A DNA stretch of 6,809 bases, from assembly GCA_027306715.1 (NCBI GenBank), contig DAHUZG010000332.1, positions 1-6,809 of the forward strand, in the 5' to 3' direction. Each line of letters begins with the position of its first letter. Position 1 is the first letter of the stretch. The notes beneath the pieces are model-generated. The model was given only the letters and a program-made list of their open reading frames with translations, made no database searches and was not told the origin of the DNA. Positions 1 through 5,519 of this stretch are shown here, in pieces. The position numbers were made by a program, and so were the translations under genes. This DNA comes from Acidimicrobiaceae bacterium. GTDB taxonomy: Bacteria; Actinomycetota; Acidimicrobiia; Acidimicrobiales; Bog-793.

Positions 1-1
1 G

Positions 2-61
2 GCTGCCGCCAGCCGGCGGCTCGTCGGGCCGCCGCCGGGCGCCGCGGCGAGCGGGCTGTGA
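2..61 (+). CDS. Possible C-terminal end of an upstream gene (partial)
   Basis: Frame 2 reads 19 codons ending in TGA at 59-61 (last residues GAAASGL), with G or C at nearly every third position. It could be the tail of the preceding gene, but all three forward frames are open here and the sequence is very GC-rich, so the case is weak. Nothing in these 19 residues identifies a family. In relatives a UvrD/PcrA-type helicase gene can lie upstream of sucC; that is general knowledge, and nothing in this tail supports or excludes it. Confidence 0.3.
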   Translation, partial: AAASRRLVGPPPGAAASGL

Positions 62-67
62 GCGGCT

Positions 68-154
68 CGGCCGCCGGCCGGACGCCGTGCTCCCGTCGAC
101 GCCCCGGGGGGACCCTCCGGCCCGGCGCCGGTCAGCCCCGCCCCCGGCACGGGG
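68..154 (+). other. GC-rich inverted repeats upstream of sucC
   Basis: Three small symmetric elements lie between the possible end of the upstream gene and the sucC promoter. They are a CGGCC-GCC-GGCCG hairpin (68-80), the palindrome CCGGCGCCGG (122-131), and CCCCG (136-140) pairing with CGGGG (150-154) across a 9-base loop. No T-run follows any of them. One may act as a terminator for an upstream transcript, but in such GC-rich DNA short palindromes arise by chance. Confidence 0.25.
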
Positions 155-184
155 TGGCAGTGTACCGCCGCCTCCGGGCGCGGA

Positions 185-214
185 TTGGGCGCCCCGGCGG
201 GTGCTGCGTAGTAT
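185..214 (+). promoter_or_regulatory. Candidate housekeeping sigma-factor promoter for the sucCD operon
   Basis: TTGGGC (185-190) and TAGTAT (209-214) are separated by 18 bases. TAGTAT fits the actinobacterial TANNNT -10 pattern and is one of few AT-containing hexamers in this region. Transcription would start near base 221, giving a leader of about 35 bases that contains the GAGGAGG ribosome site. This placement also supports starting sucC at 256 and not at the upstream in-frame codons, which lie before the promoter. Inferred from sequence only. Confidence 0.55.
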
Positions 215-237
215 CGCCGCGCAACGACCTGGCAGCC

Positions 238-244
238 GAGGAGG
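238..244 (+). promoter_or_regulatory. Ribosome binding site of sucC
   Basis: GAGGAGG lies 11 bases before the GTG at 256. It is the only strong, reasonably spaced Shine-Dalgarno sequence in front of any gene in the window. It decides the sucC start in favour of the GTG. Confidence 0.75.
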
Positions 245-255
245 CAGCGCCCCGA

Positions 256-1416
256 GTGGACCTCTACGAGTACCAAGGCAAACAGTATTTTTCCCGATTC
301 GGCATCCCGACCTCGCCCGGTGACGTCGCCGACACCGTCGAGGAGGCGGTCGCTGTCGCCGAGCGCTACGGCTACCCCGTGACGATCAAGGCACAGGTGC
401 AGGTCGGCGGGCGCGGAAAGGCGGGCGGGGTGAAGCTCGCCTTCGACCGCGACGAGGCGCGCACCCACGCCACGAACATCCTCGGCCTCGACATCAAGGG
501 CCACGTCGTCCGCCGGCTGTGGATCGAGCGCTCCTCGGACATCGAGCGCGAGTACTACGCCAGCTTCACCCTCGACCGGATCGCCAAGCAGCACCTGTGC
601 ATGCTCTCGGCCAAGGGCGGGGTGGAGATCGAGCAGGTCGCCGAGGAGGATCCCGACGCCATCGTCCGCCACCACGTCGACCCGCTCGACGGGATCGACC
701 TCGACACGGCGCGCTCGCTGGCCGTGCGTGCCGGGATCGACGAGGCCGCACGCGAGGGACTCGCCGAGATCCTTGTCAAGCTCTACGACTGCTATGCCGA
801 GGGCGACGCCGACCTCGTCGAGATCAACCCGCTCATCCTCACCTCCGACGGGCGCGTCCACGCTCTCGACGCCAAGGTCACCCTCGATGACGCGGCAGGG
901 TTCCGCCATCCGGAATGGGCCGAGTTCGGCGGCAACCTCGACGAGCTGGACCCCCGCGACCGCCTCGCCAAGGAGAAGGGCCTGCAGTACGTCGGCCTCG
1001 ACGGCACGGTCGGTATCATCGCCAACGGTGCCGGGCTGGCGATGTCGACCTGCGACGTCGTCGAGCAGGTCGGCGGGAGGCCGGCGAACTTCCTCGACAT
1101 CGGCGGGGGCGCCAACGCCGAGCAGATGGCGAATGCCCTCGAGGTGATCAACACCGACGAGAAGGTCCGCTCGATCCTCATCAACATCTTCGGCGGGATC
1201 ACCCGCGGCGAGGAGGTGGCGAACGGGATCGTGCAGGCCCTCGAGCGTGTCGACATCGCCGCCCCGATCGTCGTCCGCATTGACGGCACCAACGCCGTCG
1301 AGGGGCGAGCGATCCTCGCCGCCCACGAGTCCGAGCGTCTCGTCTCCCGCCCGACGATGCTCGAGGCCGCCCGCACCGCCAGCGAGCTGGCGGCGGCCGC
1401 GGCAGGCGCCCGATGA
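256..1416 (+). CDS. sucC: Succinyl-CoA synthetase (ADP/GDP-forming) beta subunit
   Basis: This is the beta subunit of cytoplasmic succinate-CoA ligase of the TCA cycle, which couples succinyl-CoA hydrolysis to ATP or GTP formation with SucD. Seen: the GTG start gives 386 residues, matching the usual size of about 388. The protein opens with DLYEYQGKQYF. The N-terminal ATP-grasp part (about residues 1-230) has KAQVQVGGRGKAGG at 45-58 and VEINPL at 188-193. N191 and D205 align with the Mg-binding Asn and Asp of the E. coli enzyme, with the same 14-residue spacing. The C-terminal CoA-ligase domain has NGAGLAMSTCD from 257, NFLDIGGGA, and INIFGGITRGEE with GGIT from 313. The reading frame extends back to base 58, but the start at 256 fits the family N-terminus and the GAGGAGG site. 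The stop overlaps sucD by 4 bases. The malate-CoA ligase beta subunit is a relative, but no neighbouring serine-cycle gene supports that reading. Nucleotide preference cannot be read from the sequence. Confidence 0.97.
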   Translation: MDLYEYQGKQYFSRFGIPTSPGDVADTVEEAVAVAERYGYPVTIKAQVQVGGRGKAGGVKLAFDRDEARTHATNILGLDIKGHVVRRLWIERSSDIEREYYASFTLDRIAKQHLCMLSAKGGVEIEQVAEEDPDAIVRHHVDPLDGIDLDTARSLAVRAGIDEAAREGLAEILVKLYDCYAEGDADLVEINPLILTSDGRVHALDAKVTLDDAAGFRHPEWAEFGGNLDELDPRDRLAKEKGLQYVGLDGTVGIIANGAGLAMSTCDVVEQVGGRPANFLDIGGGANAEQMANALEVINTDEKVRSILINIFGGITRGEEVANGIVQALERVDIAAPIVVRIDGTNAVEGRAILAAHESERLVSRPTMLEAARTASELAAAAAGAR

Positions 1417-2300
1417 GCCTCTTCGTCGACCAGTCGACCCGGGTCGTGATCCAGGGGCTGAGCCCGACCTCTCAGGGCCTCTACCACGGCTTGCGGAACC
1501 GCGCCTACGGCACCGACGTCGTCGCCGGCACCAACCCCAAGCGCGGCGGCGAGACCATCGAGGGGATCCCGGTCTTCACCACCGTCGCCGAGGCCGTGGC
1601 CGAGACCGGCGCCAACGCCAGCTTCATCGCCGTGCCGCCCGCGGGCGCGCCAGGGGCCATCCTCGAAGCGGCCGAGTCCGGCGTGCCGTTCGTCGTCTGC
1701 ATCACCGAGTTCATTCCCGCCCAGGACGAGGCCCGTGTCTTCGCCACCCTGCGACGCGACCACCCCGGCACGCGCCTGCTCGGGCCGAACTGCCCGGGCA
1801 TCATCTCGGCCGGCCGATGCAACATCGGCATCACCTCGGGCGACATCGCCATGCCTGGCGGCCCGGTCGGGCTCGTGAGCCGCTCGGGGACGATCTTCTA
1901 CCAGGCGCTCTACGAGCTGACCCAGGCCGCGGTCGGCCAGACGACCGGCGTCGGCATCGGGGGCGACCCGGTGCCGGGGACGAACTTCATCGACTGCCTC
2001 GCCGCGTTCGAGGCCGACCCCGAGACGGGCGCCGTCTTGATGATCGGCGAGATCGGCGGAGCCGAGGAGGAGCGCGCCGCGGAGTTCATCGCCGAGCAGG
2101 TGACCAAGCCCGTCGTCGCCTACATCGCCGGGGTGACGGCCCCGCCAGGGCGGAAGATGGGCCACGCTGGCGCCATCGTCTCGGGGGGCAAGGGGACGGC
2201 GGCGGCGAAGATGGCGGCGCTCGAGTCAGCCGGCGTGCGCGTGGCGATGAACCCGACCGAGGCGGCGCGGATCATGGTCGAGGTGGTGCAGTCGCTCTGA
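1413..2300 (+). CDS. sucD: Succinyl-CoA synthetase alpha subunit
   Basis: This subunit binds CoA and carries the phosphohistidine that passes phosphate between succinyl phosphate and the nucleotide bound on SucC. Seen: 295 residues, normal for the family, opening with SLFVDQSTRVVIQG. LLGPNCPGIIS, VSRSGT and GIGGDPVPGTNFID follow. IGEIGG carries E213, matching the Glu that stabilises the phosphohistidine. The GRKMGHAGAIVSGGKGT motif contains the active-site His251. The ATG lies in an ATGA overlap with the sucC stop and lacks a good ribosome site, so translation is probably coupled to sucC and gives equal subunit amounts. Odd: the CoA-binding loop reads QGLSPTSQGLYH where most members have QG(I/F)TGxQGTFH. 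It is one residue longer and lacks the Gly. The second contact reads NPKRGG where many have TPGKGG. The rest is intact, so it should still be an active subunit. Confidence 0.97.
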   Translation: MSLFVDQSTRVVIQGLSPTSQGLYHGLRNRAYGTDVVAGTNPKRGGETIEGIPVFTTVAEAVAETGANASFIAVPPAGAPGAILEAAESGVPFVVCITEFIPAQDEARVFATLRRDHPGTRLLGPNCPGIISAGRCNIGITSGDIAMPGGPVGLVSRSGTIFYQALYELTQAAVGQTTGVGIGGDPVPGTNFIDCLAAFEADPETGAVLMIGEIGGAEEERAAEFIAEQVTKPVVAYIAGVTAPPGRKMGHAGAIVSGGKGTAAAKMAALESAGVRVAMNPTEAARIMVEVVQSL

Positions 2301-2346
2301 TGCCTGCCGCCCGATACGGGGGCGCCGGCGCCGCCGCGCCGCGGAG
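2301..2346. other. sucD-purN gap with a 12-bp perfect palindrome
   Basis: This 46-base spacer is almost entirely G and C. It contains GGCGCCGGCGCC (2321-2332), a perfect palindrome, followed by CCGCGG directly before the purN ATG. There is no T-run, so it is not a classical terminator. It could fold in the transcript and limit access to the purN start, or mark a processing point. Chance in GC-rich DNA is also possible. Confidence 0.35.
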
Positions 2347-2946
2347 ATGAGCGGGGGAGGAGCCGACGGGGCGCCGGTGGGCGTGCTGGCGTCGGGCACC
2401 GGCACGATCCTGCAGGCGATGCTGAAGGCGGGTGTCCCGGTCGGGATCGTCGTTGCCGACCGGGCCTGCGCGGCGCTCGAGATCGCCGCCGCCGCCGGCG
2501 TCGCCACGGCCCTTGTCGAGCGCACCGATTTCGGCGCCGGGTTCGACCGCCGCGCCTACACCGCGCTCGCCGTCGAGGCGCTGCGCGCGGCCGGCGTCAG
2601 GTTGGTGGCGATGGCCGGCTTCGGCACGGTTCTCTCGCCGGCGATGTTCGCCGCCTTCCCCGGAGCCGTGCTCAACACCCACCCCTCGCTGCTACCGGCC
2701 TTCAAGGGGTGGCACGCCGTCGAGGCCGCTCTCGAAGCCGGCGTCGCCGTCACCGGCTGCACCGTCCACGTGGCCACCGAGGAGGTCGACGACGGCCCGA
2801 TCCTTGCCCAGGAGGAGGTCCCCGTGCTTCCCGGCGACACCGTCGAGAGCTTGCACGAGCGCATCAAGTCGGTGGAGCGACGCCTCTACCCGCGCACCGT
2901 GCTCGACGTGCTGGCGGGTCGGATCGCTCTGTCGCCAACGAGGTAG
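2347..2946 (+). CDS. purN: Phosphoribosylglycinamide formyltransferase (GAR transformylase)
   Basis: It transfers the formyl group of 10-formyl-THF to glycinamide ribonucleotide, the third step of de novo purine synthesis. Seen: 199 residues (E. coli PurN has 212). The phosphate-binding loop SGTGTILQ is at 16-23, then MAGFGTVLSP from 89 and LNTHPSLLPAFKGWHA with catalytic N110 and H112. EEVDDGPILAQ carries the catalytic Asp at D148. The 38-residue spacing from N110 to D148 equals that of N106 and D144 in E. coli. Odd: the loop has Ile where most have Asn (usual SGxGSNLQ), and AGFG replaces the usual AGFM with no following Arg. I believe these are variants of its actinobacterial branch. The start is uncertain. 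The ATG at 2347 has GCGGAG abutting it. A GTG at 2377 (V11) follows GGGGGAGGAG (2353-2362) and would give 189 residues, starting right at the first strand. Confidence 0.94.
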   Translation: MSGGGADGAPVGVLASGTGTILQAMLKAGVPVGIVVADRACAALEIAAAAGVATALVERTDFGAGFDRRAYTALAVEALRAAGVRLVAMAGFGTVLSPAMFAAFPGAVLNTHPSLLPAFKGWHAVEAALEAGVAVTGCTVHVATEEVDDGPILAQEEVPVLPGDTVESLHERIKSVERRLYPRTVLDVLAGRIALSPTR

Positions 2947-2955
2947 CGTCGGCCG
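2944..2955 (+). promoter_or_regulatory. Possible -10 box for a leaderless transcript ahead of purH
   Basis: TAGCGT (2944-2949) includes the purN stop codon and matches TANNNT. Six bases later is the ATG at 2956. This is the spacing seen for leaderless starts in actinobacteria. No convincing -35 hexamer is visible about 17-18 bases upstream, though such promoters often lack one. Inferred from pattern only. Confidence 0.3.
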
Positions 2956-3009
2956 ATGACCCCCGAGCCGACGATCCCCGCTGACCCGTCTGCCTGCCAC
3001 CATGGCTGA
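2956..3009 (+). CDS. Possible 17-residue leader peptide overlapping the purH start
   Basis: An ATG at 2956 opens MTPEPTIPADPSACHHG and stops at TGA 3007-3009. The stop falls just after the purH ATG (3002-3004), so the two overlap by 8 bases in different frames. It fills nearly all of the purN-purH gap. It lacks a Shine-Dalgarno site but sits six bases after a TANNNT box, so it could be read from a leaderless mRNA. purH itself has no visible ribosome site, so termination-reinitiation from this ORF could supply ribosomes to it. The peptide has four Pro and ends in His-His-Gly. A short chance ORF is the main alternative. Confidence 0.3.
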   Translation: MTPEPTIPADPSACHHG

Positions 3010-4543
3010 CGGCCCCCGCCGCGCCCTTCTGTCTGTCCACGACAAGACCGGCCTCGCCGCCTTCGCCGCCGGCCTTCGCCAGCTCGGGTTCGAGCTCCTC
3101 GCGAGCGGCGGCACCGCCGCCGCGCTGGCCGAGGCGGGCGTCGAGCACGCCGAGGTGCAGCAGGTGACCGGTGCTCCGGAGATGCTCGGCGGCCGGGTGA
3201 AGACGTTGCACCCGGCGATCCACGGCGGCATCCTCGCCGACCGCTCCAAGCCCGAGCACCTCGACGACCTCGCCCGCCAGCAGATCGAACCGATCGACCT
3301 CGTCGTCTGCAACCTCTACCCGTTCCGCAGCCAGCCCTCGATCGAGATGATCGACGTCGGGGGTCCGGCGATGGTGCGCGCAGCGGCGAAGAACCATGCC
3401 TACGTCGGCATCGTGGTCGACCCCGGCGACTACGGCGAGGTGCTCGACGAGCTGCGGCGCGAGGGCAGCCTGGCAGGGGCGACGCGCCGCCGCCTGGCGC
3501 GCGCCGCCTTTGCCCACACCGCCGCCTACGACGCCGCGATCGTCGCCTGGCTCGACGGTGACGAGTGGCTGCCCCCGAGCCTGCACCTCGCCCTCGAGCG
3601 GCGCGCTGAGCTGCGCTACGGGGAGAACCCGCACCAGCGGGGCGCCCGTTACGCGGAGGGCAGCGCCGGCCCGACGATGTGGGACGAGGTCGCCCAGCTC
3701 GGGGGGCGGGAGCTCTCCTACCTCAACCTCTTCGACGCCGACGCCGCCTGGCGCCTCGTGCACGAGCTCAAAGACCTCGCCGAGCCCGGGTCGGGCGGCC
3801 CGGGCGCGGTGGCGGTGATCGTCAAGCACGCCAACCCGTGCGGGGTCGCCCTCGCCGCCGGGATCGAGGAGGCATACGCGTCAGCCTTTGCTGCTGATCC
3901 GCTCTCAGCCTTCGGGGGCGTCGTCGCCCTCGGCGGCGAGGTCGGGCTCACCCTCGCCGAGGCGATCGTCGCCAATCCGCTGGCCGACGTGCTGATCGCG
4001 GCCGGGGTGTCCGCCGAGGCGGCCGAGCTGTTCGCCTCCAGACGGAAGAACATGCGGGTCCTCGTCGCACCGCCGCCGCCGGCCGCGCCGCGCTCGCTGC
4101 GCCAGATCTCCGGTGGCTGGCTGGTGCAGGAGCCGGACCACTTCTGCTCGCAGCGCTCGGAGTGGCGCGTGGTGACCGAGGTGGCGCCGAGCGACGAGCA
4201 GTGGCGCGACCTCGAGCTCGCCTGGCGCGTCTGCGGGCGCACGACATCGAACGCCATCACCCTTGCCAAGAGAGGTCAGGTCGTCGGCATCGGAGCGGGC
4301 CAGCAGAGCCGCGTCGATGCCGCAGGCATCGCTTCGCGGAAGGCCTCCGGGCGCGCCGCGGGCGGTGCCGCCGCCAGCGACGCCTTCTTCCCCTTCCGCG
4401 ACGGGCTCGACGCCGTCGCCGACGCCGGGGTCGCCGCCGTCGTCCAGCCGGGCGGTTCGCTTCGCGACGACGACATCGTCGCTGCTGCTGACGAGCGTGG
4501 CCTGGCGATGGTGCTGACCGGCGAGCGGCACTTCCGTCACTGA
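3002..4543 (+). CDS. purH: Bifunctional AICAR transformylase / IMP cyclohydrolase
   Basis: It catalyses the last two steps to IMP: formylation of AICAR with 10-formyl-THF, then ring closure. Seen: 513 residues against about 525-530 usually. The N-terminal cyclohydrolase has RRALLSVHDKTG, SGGTA and TGAPEMLGGRVKTLHP with K67. NLYPF (104-108) contains Tyr106, and IDVGGPAMVRAAAKNH has D118 and K130. These match the catalytic Lys, Tyr, Asp and Lys of the family. The transformylase half begins near RYGENPHQ (205-212) and has KHANPCG with catalytic K275 and H276, DPLSAFGG, GIGAGQQSR, SDAFFPFRDG (459-468), QPGGSLRDDD and the family ending TGERHFRH. Odd: the stretch between NLYPF and IDVGG is about nine residues shorter than in most members. 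The ATG start matches the family N-terminus, but no Shine-Dalgarno precedes it; the small ORF at 2956-3009 overlaps it. folD follows after 20 bases. Confidence 0.97.
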   Translation: MADGPRRALLSVHDKTGLAAFAAGLRQLGFELLASGGTAAALAEAGVEHAEVQQVTGAPEMLGGRVKTLHPAIHGGILADRSKPEHLDDLARQQIEPIDLVVCNLYPFRSQPSIEMIDVGGPAMVRAAAKNHAYVGIVVDPGDYGEVLDELRREGSLAGATRRRLARAAFAHTAAYDAAIVAWLDGDEWLPPSLHLALERRAELRYGENPHQRGARYAEGSAGPTMWDEVAQLGGRELSYLNLFDADAAWRLVHELKDLAEPGSGGPGAVAVIVKHANPCGVALAAGIEEAYASAFAADPLSAFGGVVALGGEVGLTLAEAIVANPLADVLIAAGVSAEAAELFASRRKNMRVLVAPPPPAAPRSLRQISGGWLVQEPDHFCSQRSEWRVVTEVAPSDEQWRDLELAWRVCGRTTSNAITLAKRGQVVGIGAGQQSRVDAAGIASRKASGRAAGGAAASDAFFPFRDGLDAVADAGVAAVVQPGGSLRDDDIVAAADERGLAMVLTGERHFRH

Positions 4544-4563
4544 GCGGCGTCGAGCGACCACTG

Positions 4564-5442
4564 ATGACCGCGCAGCTGCTCGACGGCGAAGCCCTGGCAG
4601 CTCGCATCCGCGAGCGTCTCGCCGGCGAAGTGAGGGCCCTTCGCGAGCAGGGCGTCACGCCGGGCCTCGGCACGATCCTCGTCGGCGACGACCCGTCGAG
4701 CTCCCGCTACGTCTCGATGAAGCACGAGGACTCTGCGGCCATCGGCATCTACTCGGTGAACGAGCACCTCTCCGCCGATGCCACCCAGGACGAGCTCGAG
4801 GACGTCATCGCGACCTTCAACCACGACCCGGCGATCGACGCCTTCCTCGTCCAGCTGCCGCTGCCTGGCCATCTCGACGAGGAGCGAGCGCTCCACGCCG
4901 TCGCGCCCGACAAGGACGTCGACGGGCTGCACCCGGTCAACCTCGGGCGGCTGGTGATGGGTCGGCCCGGCCCGCTGCCGTGCACGCCGGCGGGCATCGT
5001 CGAGCTGCTCGCCGCTCACGACGTCCCTGTCGAGGGGCGCCACGTCGTCGTCATCGGCCGCGGGCTGACGATCGGACGACCGCTCGCGCTGCTGCTGGCG
5101 ATGAGGCGCCCCGGCTGCAACGCCGCGGTCACCGTCGTTCACACCGGCGTGGCCGACATCGCCGAGCACGTCCGGCGGGCGGACGTTGTCGTCGCCGCCG
5201 CCGGGCGCCCTGCTCTTGTCACCGCCGAGATGGTCAAGCCCGGCGCCGCCGTCGTCGGCGCCGGGACGAGCTTCGAAGGGCGGAAGCTGCTCTCCGACGT
5301 CGAGGAGGCGGTGGCCGAGGTGGCCGGCTGGATCACGCCGCGCATCGGTGGCGTCGGGCCGATGACCCGTGCCGAGCTGCTCGTCAACGCGGTGGCCGCC
5401 GCGCGTCGCCGGGCACAGGATGGCGGCGTCTCCAGCTTCTGA
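4564..5442 (+). CDS. folD: Methylenetetrahydrofolate dehydrogenase / methenyltetrahydrofolate cyclohydrolase
   Basis: A cytoplasmic bifunctional enzyme that oxidises 5,10-methylene-THF with NAD(P) and hydrolyses the methenyl form to 10-formyl-THF, the formyl donor for PurN and PurH encoded just upstream. Seen: 292 residues, normal length. SSRYVSMKHEDSAAIGI carries Y49 and the catalytic K53. QLPLPGHL has Q97, and PDKDVDGLHPVN has D120. PCTPAGIVELL follows, then the nucleotide-binding VVIGRGLTIGRP, then GGVGPMT near the C-terminus. Odd: the binding motif has GRGLTIG where many have GRSxIVG. The usual VIDVGIN reads VVGAGTS, and PVPGGVGPMT reads PRIGGVGPMT. I take these as branch variants since all catalytic residues are present. 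The ATG lies 20 bases after the purH stop without a clear ribosome site, so it is probably cotranscribed and perhaps coupled. It is the last gene of the run. Confidence 0.96.
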   Translation: MTAQLLDGEALAARIRERLAGEVRALREQGVTPGLGTILVGDDPSSSRYVSMKHEDSAAIGIYSVNEHLSADATQDELEDVIATFNHDPAIDAFLVQLPLPGHLDEERALHAVAPDKDVDGLHPVNLGRLVMGRPGPLPCTPAGIVELLAAHDVPVEGRHVVVIGRGLTIGRPLALLLAMRRPGCNAAVTVVHTGVADIAEHVRRADVVVAAAGRPALVTAEMVKPGAAVVGAGTSFEGRKLLSDVEEAVAEVAGWITPRIGGVGPMTRAELLVNAVAAARRRAQDGGVSSF

Positions 5443-5450
5443 CATCCACG

Positions 5451-5497
5451 CTGGCAACGGGCCGCTCGCCAGGCTGATCAGCAGAGCGGAGCTGCCC
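5451..5497 (+). terminator. Imperfect stem-loop region after folD, possible terminator
   Basis: Several pairings are possible just after the folD stop. CTGGC (5451-5455) pairs with GCCAG (5468-5472). CCGCTC (5462-5467) pairs with GAGCGG (5484-5489) and encloses the palindrome GCTGATCAGC (5473-5482). GGGC (5459-5462) can pair with GCCC (5494-5497) as an alternative extension. There is no T-run, as is common for actinobacterial terminators. The position, between the end of the run and the next promoter, supports a terminator, but the stem is interrupted. Confidence 0.4.
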
Positions 5498-5506
5498 GGA
5501 CGTGTG

Positions 5507-5519
5507 TAATTTGACACGG
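5507..5519 (+). promoter_or_regulatory. Candidate leaderless promoter of the membrane-protein gene
   Basis: TAATTT (5507-5512) matches the actinobacterial -10 pattern TANNNT, and the ATG at 5520 follows after seven bases, so transcription would begin at or next to the start codon. The overlapping TGTAAT (5505-5510) matches the TATAAT consensus at five of six positions. This is the most AT-rich short stretch in the window. No good -35 is visible at 17-19 bases upstream. No Shine-Dalgarno precedes the ATG at 5520, which fits leaderless translation. Confidence 0.5.

Noticed and set aside
58..255. N-terminal extension of sucC to a 452-residue protein
   Set aside because: The added 66 residues are Arg/Pro/Gly-rich with no family match, lie over the likely promoter, and precede the GAGGAGG site. 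Starting at GTG 256 gives the normal SucC N-terminus and length.
792..2165. Long antisense ORF (457 codons) opposite sucC-sucD
   Set aside because: It lies opposite two confidently identified genes, and its sequence is a low-complexity Arg/Gly/Ala/Asp product typical of the complement of GC-rich codons.
2709..2984. Forward ORF of 91 codons overlapping purN
   Set aside because: Arg-rich out-of-frame shadow of purN with no ribosome site or recognisable features.
2864..3829. Antisense ORF (321 codons) opposite the purN end and purH
   Set aside because: Same effect of GC bias on the opposite strand; no recognisable domain, and the + strand is clearly coding.
5511..5516. Perfect TTGACA as a -35 box
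   Set aside because: The 17-base spacing leads to GATGGC, not a -10 box, and any transcript would start inside the coding region. The overlapping TAATTT as a leaderless -10 explains the site better.
4537..5517. Antisense ORF (326 codons) opposite folD
   Set aside because: It mirrors folD over its whole length and has no recognisable motif; folD is unambiguous.
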